In this document: one piece after another, positions 38,857 to 43,476 of the stretch | Layout of the letters: each line of letters opens with the position of its first letter | Numbering within the stretch: position 1 is the stretch's first letter | Assembly (NCBI GenBank): GCA_003427395.1 | Contig: BFEA01000032.1 | Coordinates: 586,328 to 629,803, forward strand | Direction of reading: 5' to 3' | DNA length: 43,476 nt | DNA from: Chara braunii | Taxonomy: Eukaryota; Streptophyta; Charophyceae; Charales; Characeae | Program-made: the position numbers and the translations under genes | The notes under the pieces: generated by a model | Databases searched by the model: none | What the model saw: only the letters and a program-made list of their open reading frames with translations | Told to the model about the DNA's origin: nothing

Positions 38857-39516
38857 TCAATAGGTCGAAAGATCCTCTAGACTGTAGATACGTAGGTACG
38901 TGTTTACCACGCACAACATGCTATAAAAATATTTTTCCTTTAGTCTTGGTCTCATTTCCAAGTATAGACGGTAAACAACTTCCGACGCCTCGAACTCGAA
39001 ACCCATCTCTGGAACCGATTGAGCTACGAGTACCGCTCGTTCCACATTCTCTATTCCCCAAAATGCTTCGTTGATTATGAAATTCGGAAGCGTGGTCTTA
39101 ACGTACTTCGTCGGATATGTGAATTCGGCTGCCCACTTAGCATCGATTGATTTTATAACCTCCCCTTCTTCTCCCCAGTACATCTTCCTTGAAAATGCGT
39201 CAAGGGTCATTCCGGCTAACAACACGTACTTAGAGACGGGGCGGTTTTTCCCTATCGCAAGATCGATCGCGTGAGCCCTCCAGAGAAGGGCCTGTAGATA
39301 AAGGGTCACTTTTACCATTGTCTGCCTTTCCCTTGTGGTCCACCCAGTTTCTATCCAAAGGAAGGTTTCCTGTCCTATCGGTATCCCACACTGTGAGTCC
39401 ATTTCTTCATCTAGATTTATTGTTCTCTTCGGCAGTGTCATTTCAACCCCTCCTTCCTTTGGCTCGGGCAGGTTGATCAGAAAGCTCCGATCAGCGAACC
39501 ACATTAAAGAAGTCAT
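38857..39516 (-). CDS. Accessory paralog A between PBS and gag, unknown function
   Basis: 219 codons, intact from ATG. MTSLMWFADRSFLINLP begins the protein. The core motif TFLWIETGW lies at residues 51-59 and KVTLYLQALLWRAHAIDLAI at 69-88. The second half has KYVKTTLPNFIINEAFWGIE and EASEVVYRLYLEMRPRL. It shares this order and spacing with its neighbour 39599-40265 and with the cluster at 23077-27425. No known family, signal peptide or membrane segment recognised. It lies in the element 2 leader, about 1.6 kb from the PBS, on the same strand as gag. Confidence 0.7.
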   Translation of the reverse strand: MTSLMWFADRSFLINLPEPKEGGVEMTLPKRTINLDEEMDSQCGIPIGQETFLWIETGWTTRERQTMVKVTLYLQALLWRAHAIDLAIGKNRPVSKYVLLAGMTLDAFSRKMYWGEEGEVIKSIDAKWAAEFTYPTKYVKTTLPNFIINEAFWGIENVERAVLVAQSVPEMGFEFEASEVVYRLYLEMRPRLKEKYFYSMLCVVNTYLRIYSLEDLSTY

Positions 39517-39598
39517 CCTGATATCCTATTATAACAGTCAAAGAAAGAACCTTTCCCTTCTTAGTAACCATTCAATTTCTCATTTCTTAATAAATTTT

Positions 39599-40265
39599 CT
39601 ATCTCAGTCCATCATGAGCACCCCTTCCTATTGGATCGAGGATCCCCTGCTTTAGTTCCTCCCAGTAGACATGCCTATTTGCCCAATCGTATTGACGTGC
39701 ATATGAGTCGACCCGCGATAGTATGTTTTGCGAATCCCTTCCTTCAATCAAATGCTCTATCTCTAGGTATATGTAGTATACCAGCAGAGAGGTAGATGTG
39801 TAATATTCTCTCTCAGGTATCGCCATTGCGGCTTCCGCAGCCATTTCCACTCGGGTTCTCCCTCCGAAGGCTGCATCTACGATGAACATAGGAAGGGTTC
39901 CTCTTAGATATGCTGCTGGTGGAAGAAATTCGCTTGCCTTTCTTACCCTCACAGATCCTATGACCCTCTCAAATCCATTCAAACTAACATCTCTTCTTCT
40001 AGATTCGATGAATACCTAATACTAAATTTATTATGATAGATTGCAAATTCTCTGATGCGATATACAGAATAACCCTCTCTACCGCACAGTTCTCGCCTCT
40101 AACCCATCCAGACTCAATCCAGATGAAAGTTTGTTCCCCCACAGAAATCCCCCAACAATACCCTGTCTCTCCATTCTCTTCGTAGCGACTGGGTAGATTC
40201 ATCATAAGGCCACGCTTCATTTGCACGACCTCTCTGACCGTGATTTGGTATAGGACGAAAGACAT
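39599..40265 (-). pseudogene. Accessory paralog B, interrupted
   Basis: Tandem copy of the gene downstream. From ATG 40265 the protein begins MSFVLYQITVREVVQM; the core TFIWIESGW is at residues 46-54 and VILYIA follows. A stop at 39999 (after IIINLVLGIHRI) and a frame change separate it from the C-terminal part (39982-39599: LRGTLPMFIVDAAFGG, YYTSTSLLVYYIYLEIE). Together they match the full length of paralog A (LPNFIINEAFWG, YRLYLEM). A GTG-initiated extension to 40289 is possible but unlikely in a eukaryote. Confidence 0.65.
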
Positions 40266-40404
40266 CCTCTGTTTGTCGGTACACTCCACCTACCACATAA
40301 CACAAACCAACCCACATCCTTCCATTTAGCTTGCAGGCTTTCAACCCTAAGATCTGACTAGTTTCCCCTTTTATTCCACCACCTTTTCCAACCCTCTTAG
40401 ACCC

Positions 40405-40671
40405 TTATATAATCTTTTTATACAACAAGTAAGATATCAACCCACAGATCTCTAATTGATACAATATAAACATTAAGAGTGATAGGCACATTCTCCTATC
40501 ACGAGACGCAGACTGCGAAACCACAGGAGGATCAGGTACGCGTGGTATCTCGTGACGCCCTTGTTGGTGAGGCGGGGGAAGGACGATCAGCTGCCTCTCT
40601 TGAGACAAAGGGTAAGGGTTATGATGCGGGCGACTAGACAGCTCGAAGCGTGGTGGAGATTCTTCGGACAA
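40405..40671 (-). CDS. Hypothetical Pro/Arg-rich ORF in leader of element 2
   Basis: 88 codons: a Pro/His/Arg-rich N-terminus (SPPRFELSSRPHHNPYPLSQ, VLPPPHQQGRHEIPRVPDPP) and a hydrophobic C-terminus (LSLLMFILYQLEICGLISYL) that could form one membrane segment. It is placed like the Arg/Gly/Pro-rich ORF of element 3 but no sequence similarity is visible. Low confidence that it is translated. Confidence 0.3.
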   Translation of the reverse strand: MSEESPPRFELSSRPHHNPYPLSQERQLIVLPPPHQQGRHEIPRVPDPPVVSQSASRDRRMCLSLLMFILYQLEICGLISYLLYKKII

Positions 40672-41123
40672 CGCCTTGCATACCTATATGAATAATAAGC
40701 CATTTCATCAGGGTCTAGGGTATGCATTCGCCTCTCCTCCCTACACCTTCTTGCCCTCAATCCTTCATCCTTCTCTTATAGTCCTTCATCATCTTTTTTC
40801 CACTCCTCCCTTTCTCTGGTCAAGTCTACAGGCCTTTCAGTTGCCTTCCCCTGTCTGCCGCCTCTTCCTCTACCAGTTCCGGTCCCATGACCCTTAGATT
40901 TCATATTCGTTAACTCTTAGTATAAGTAGGACAATTGTACTTATGTGTATTTAGTCCCTATCTTACACAATGATTTATTTGGAGCAACAACTCGTCACCA
41001 ACTATCAAAGTTACCGTACTCTGCTTAGAATCTTAGCCAATTCCCTGATTTTTTAATGATTGTCGTTTTGCCAGGATCTTGCCTTACCCGAGTTCGTTCA
41101 CTAAGGACCTCGGCTAGAAGCGA
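40672..41123 (-). other. Leader between PBS and first ORF of element 2
   Basis: The minus strand shows a charged, protein-like reading (GPELVEEEAADRGRQLKGL, MMKDYKRRMKD) broken by several stops around 40900-40680; it may be a decayed first gene. Nothing else seen. Confidence 0.4.
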
Positions 41124-41143
41124 GATCCCCAGCAACAGCGCCA
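41124..41143 (-). promoter_or_regulatory. Primer-binding site for tRNA-Asp, element 2, mutated
   Basis: The plus strand reads GATCCCCAGCAACAGCGCCA. It differs from plant tRNA-Asp at 41131 and 41137, both G to A at CpG positions. The LTR begins two bases further (TGTCG at 41146). Confidence 0.8.
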
Positions 41144-41145
41144 CC

Positions 41146-42325
41146 TGTCGCGCGTGGCAGTCCCACACCCAGACGCAAAGTAGTTCTTGTGTCAGACCTC
41201 ACGCTCGTGTCACGCAGGAGTCTCGTTGTCACTTTTATGAAATACCAACTCCGACCGGGCGCGCGTGCTATACCTCTCGCGACTCCCTACGACAGGTTAG
41301 GGATCCCGCGAGGTACAACATACCTCCACCTGCGGGAGCTGTCACCATCCCTTAGGTGGGTGTATCCCTGCTGAGCTACTGACCCACGTGCGAAGGCTTT
41401 TACATGCAGTCGCAGAGGTAGGCAAGCCGAGGGCGTTTTCTCGATCGCCGTAGTATAGGAATACGCGCGGTAGAACGCCTTAACACTGACCCGTTTGTCG
41501 TGCCCCGAGGTGCTGACTCCTCGGATCAGACTATCGAATCAGGTCGACTTGTTCGGACTGTCTTTCATGCTTAGCAACTATGACAATAACTCTTTGTTTA
41601 CTTTATTAACCGTTGAAGAATACCAGGGTCGAAACTCTTTTCTCAATATCTCAAACAGGCTTCTAGACAATAGTTCCCCAAGCTCAGACCAACTATGATC
41701 TTAGTCACAGATATACATATGTATGTATATAAGTATGTTTGTTAATCAGGGGAGTTGTATGAGCGGTGGACCTCACTTTCACAATTGTTGTGCCCCGTCG
41801 TCTCAAATGATCCCAAATTCAGAAGGTAGCACAAACGTCTAACACCTATGCAGATGCAAGACAGCACATACACGCACACAGATGCAGACACAAAAGGTGC
41901 TACAAGAGTCAACATTAATTCCATTCACAGCAAGCTACTCACGACCAGAAACCTTGAAAACAACATTCCTTCCTAAACTTGACTCCTTTTACCCCAGCCC
42001 TTCACATTTTCAAAGACCTCTGAGTGTGATTTGGACAAATTTAGGTGTAGATATAGGAGAAAGATTTATTTGTTCCCTTCTTAGGTCTTGTCTTAGGTGT
42101 GGGTATCAGGCCATGGTGGAAGTTGAGTCAGAGTTCTACCGACCTGTTATCCAATGATAACAAAATTTATAGTTCTCTTACGAATTTCTTCCGTAGTACT
42201 CTCCAAGAGCGCTAAACCCTGTAGACTTTCCATTCTAGACTGGCTTCGTCACGGTAGCCGACGTCGTCACTGTGTCGAATGCAAAAGCATGGCCAAATAC
42301 CCTTGTAAGGGTATTTGGTTCGACA
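41146..42325 (-). repeat. 5' LTR of element 2, complete
   Basis: 1180 bp bounded by TGTCG and CGACA, a perfect 5-bp terminal inversion. It matches 36090-37169 along its first 1081 bases. The last bases form a perfect hairpin (42293-42318) seven bases before the end. It shares the block with TTTTACATGCAGTCGCAGAGGTA with the LTR of element 1. Confidence 0.9.
42293..42318. other. Perfect LTR-terminal hairpin
   Basis: CCAAATACCCTT and AAGGGTATTTGG, 12-bp arms separated by GT. The core ATACCCTTGTAAGGG is shared with the ends of R copy 1 (6701-6715) and R copy 2 (about 23129-23143). In the minus orientation it lies at the very start of the LTR (U3), so it is not a polyadenylation hairpin. Confidence 0.9.
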
Positions 42326-42600
42326 ACGGGCCGAAATACCAGAAGGAGAGCTGTATCGAAAACATGGATTGCACGGGCCGAAAGACCCGAAGGAGAGCTG
42401 TATCGAAAACATGGATTGCACGGGCCGAAAGACTCGAAGGAAAGAAGTATTGAAAACTTGGACTGTACGGACCGAGAGACCGGAAGGAAAAAAGTATTGG
42501 AAACATGGATTGCACAGGCTGGAGGATCTTAAGGAAAGCGAAATTGAAAAAATTGATCACACGGGCCGAAGGACCCAGACGAAAGGGGTGTTGAGGATGA
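42326..42600. repeat. 47-bp minisatellite, right part
   Basis: Resumes with ACGGGCCGAAAxACC directly after the LTR and continues for about six increasingly diverged units (GTATCGAAAACATGGATTGCACGGG). Because 47 is not a multiple of three and the unit has few stops, all three plus-strand frames stay open, producing long but meaningless frames. Confidence 0.9.
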
Positions 42601-42917
42601 TGGTAACCGAAAATGAACCTGACCGGCATGAGATGAGAAAAGAGAAACCCGAAGAAGAATCCCTCGACTCCCCATACCCTCCTCCACCCCACGGGCGGAA
42701 AACTAAAGAAAACTCTGAGAAAAGAATGGAAAAGGACAAAAAGAACCCTGACAAGATAACTACCCCTCACACCCCACCCCTTCTTCTCCTGTGTCTACCA
42801 CTGCAAAATCCCTACTGACTATGGATTGGTGCGCGATGAGGACATCCCGAATGAGTGGGGGGAATATGTCGAGACTGGTGAGTCCCGAATAACATCCCGT
42901 CACTCGAGAGACTGTAT

Positions 42918-43187
42918 ATGGTCAGTTTGTGCACGACAGAGAAAGTCGGAGGCAAGGAGGATGGAAGAATCGAAGGCGTAGGCACATACACTTGGGATCT
43001 AGAGGCTGCCCGAAGTAGCTGGGGCCATAGAACCGCGAGGAAATTAGCGGAATGGGAGGCGGCAAAGGACCGCAAGAAAATGGCAAAGGCGACCCTTCCC
43101 CGGAAAAGGAGAATGACCGCCGAGAGAAGTAGCGTCATGAGGCGCACGCCGCAAGGGAAAGAGGAAGGGAGAAGAGATAGTAAATAA
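42918..43187 (+). CDS. Hypothetical basic ORF
   Basis: 89 codons on the plus strand, starting MVSLCTTEKVGGKEDGR, with a strongly basic helical part (RTARKLAEWEAAKDRKKMAK, RKRRMTAERSSVMRRTPQG). Nothing identifies it. The purine-rich strand composition favours Lys, Arg and Glu codons, so it may be spurious. Confidence 0.25.
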   Translation: MVSLCTTEKVGGKEDGRIEGVGTYTWDLEAARSSWGHRTARKLAEWEAAKDRKKMAKATLPRKRRMTAERSSVMRRTPQGKEEGRRDSK

Positions 43188-43382
43188 GATGCTGGCATGA
43201 GAAAGGTCGCCGGGCCGAGAGGGTCACTGGGACGCAGCGTCAAGAAGGCCGAGGGGCCATGGGCCAAGTGAGGACCACACCCGAGGAGGACGGTGCGTGG
43301 GACGCAAGAAGGCACGAGGGAAGGAGGCTGCCATGAGCCAGAAAAACGGCAAGAGTGTCAACGAGACCGCCGGTGGGACATG

Positions 43383-43476
43383 TACCGGTGGGACAAAGTG
43401 TCGGGGACCACACGGGACTAGGCAAAAATGCGGTACCAGTGGGACAAAGTGTCGGGGACCACACGGGACTAGGCAA
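43383..43476. repeat. 51-bp tandem repeat at window edge
   Basis: TACC(G/A)GTGGGACAAAGTG and TCGGGGACCACACGGGACTA occur twice, starting at 43383 and 43434, and the second copy runs off the window. The number of units is unknown. Confidence 0.85.

Larger units (their letters stand above)
36090..42325 (-). mobile_element. Element 2: LTR retrotransposon with accessory genes and gag, pol deleted
   Basis: Direct LTRs at 36090-37169 and 41146-42325, tRNA-Asp PBS at 41143-41124, and on the minus strand a leader, two accessory paralogs, then gag. It inserted into a 47-bp array: the array unit GATTGC-ACGGG-CCGAAA is split, with ACGA on the left and ACGGG on the right as a worn target duplication. Pol, the polypurine tract and the first 99 bases of the 3' LTR are missing in one deletion, so gag-derived sequence abuts the left LTR. 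Confidence 0.85.

Overview
The window is repeat-dominated nuclear DNA from a eukaryote, probably a streptophyte (land plant or charophyte alga). The best clue is three primer-binding sites whose plus strand reads like the 3' end of plant-type tRNA-Asp (ATCCCCGGCAACGGCGCCA). The window also holds Ty3/Gypsy-type gag-pol remains, long degenerate satellites, microsatellites and two assembly gaps. I found no intact host gene I can name, and no rRNA, tRNA gene or CRISPR array.

Layout, left to right. 1-4015: CA microsatellites inside a degenerate satellite of about 210 bp, a CTCTA-type pentanucleotide array, then a degenerate satellite of about 190 bp. 4018-6729: first copy (R1) of a long direct repeat. 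6730-9210: degenerate spacer and a decayed gag with a CCHC knuckle. 9340-16943: element 1, a decayed Gypsy element on the minus strand (LTR, tRNA-Asp PBS, gag, CCHC, protease, RT, RNase H, DD35E integrase with GPY module). 17128-18339: a small decayed minus-strand coding cluster with a possible TATA/TGACGTCA promoter. 19075-19544: assembly gap. 20706-23157: second copy of the long repeat (R2). 23077-28138: a run of about nine short, abutting or overlapping minus-strand genes, most of them paralogs of one unrecognised family. It lies downstream of an Arg/Gly/Pro-rich ORF and a near-perfect tRNA-Asp PBS (29765-29783), so it is the internal region of a third LTR element (element 3). 29787-35877: GC-rich LTR-like sequence with a 188-bp tandem repeat, CT microsatellite with a gap, and a succession of minisatellites (38, 24 then 18, and 66 bp). 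36090-42325: element 2, a complete LTR-bounded insertion into a 47-bp tandem array. It carries the same unrecognised family between PBS and gag, and its pol is deleted. 42326-43476: the rest of the 47-bp array, a weak basic ORF and a 51-bp repeat.

Main result: two LTR elements with tRNA-Asp PBSs carry, between the PBS and gag (element 2) or downstream of the PBS where gag is lost (element 3), tandem paralogs of a protein family I cannot identify. In element 3 the genes are packed like an operon (overlaps of 4 to 23 nt, gaps of 4 to 16 nt), which is very unusual in a nuclear genome. Element 1, which has a related gag and LTR, has no such genes. Extra ORFs ahead of gag are known from some plant Gypsy elements such as Ogre, but a tandemly amplified, overlapping family is not something I recognise. 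All copies are at least partly decayed, and many stops are TGA or TAG, consistent with C-to-T loss at methylated sites.
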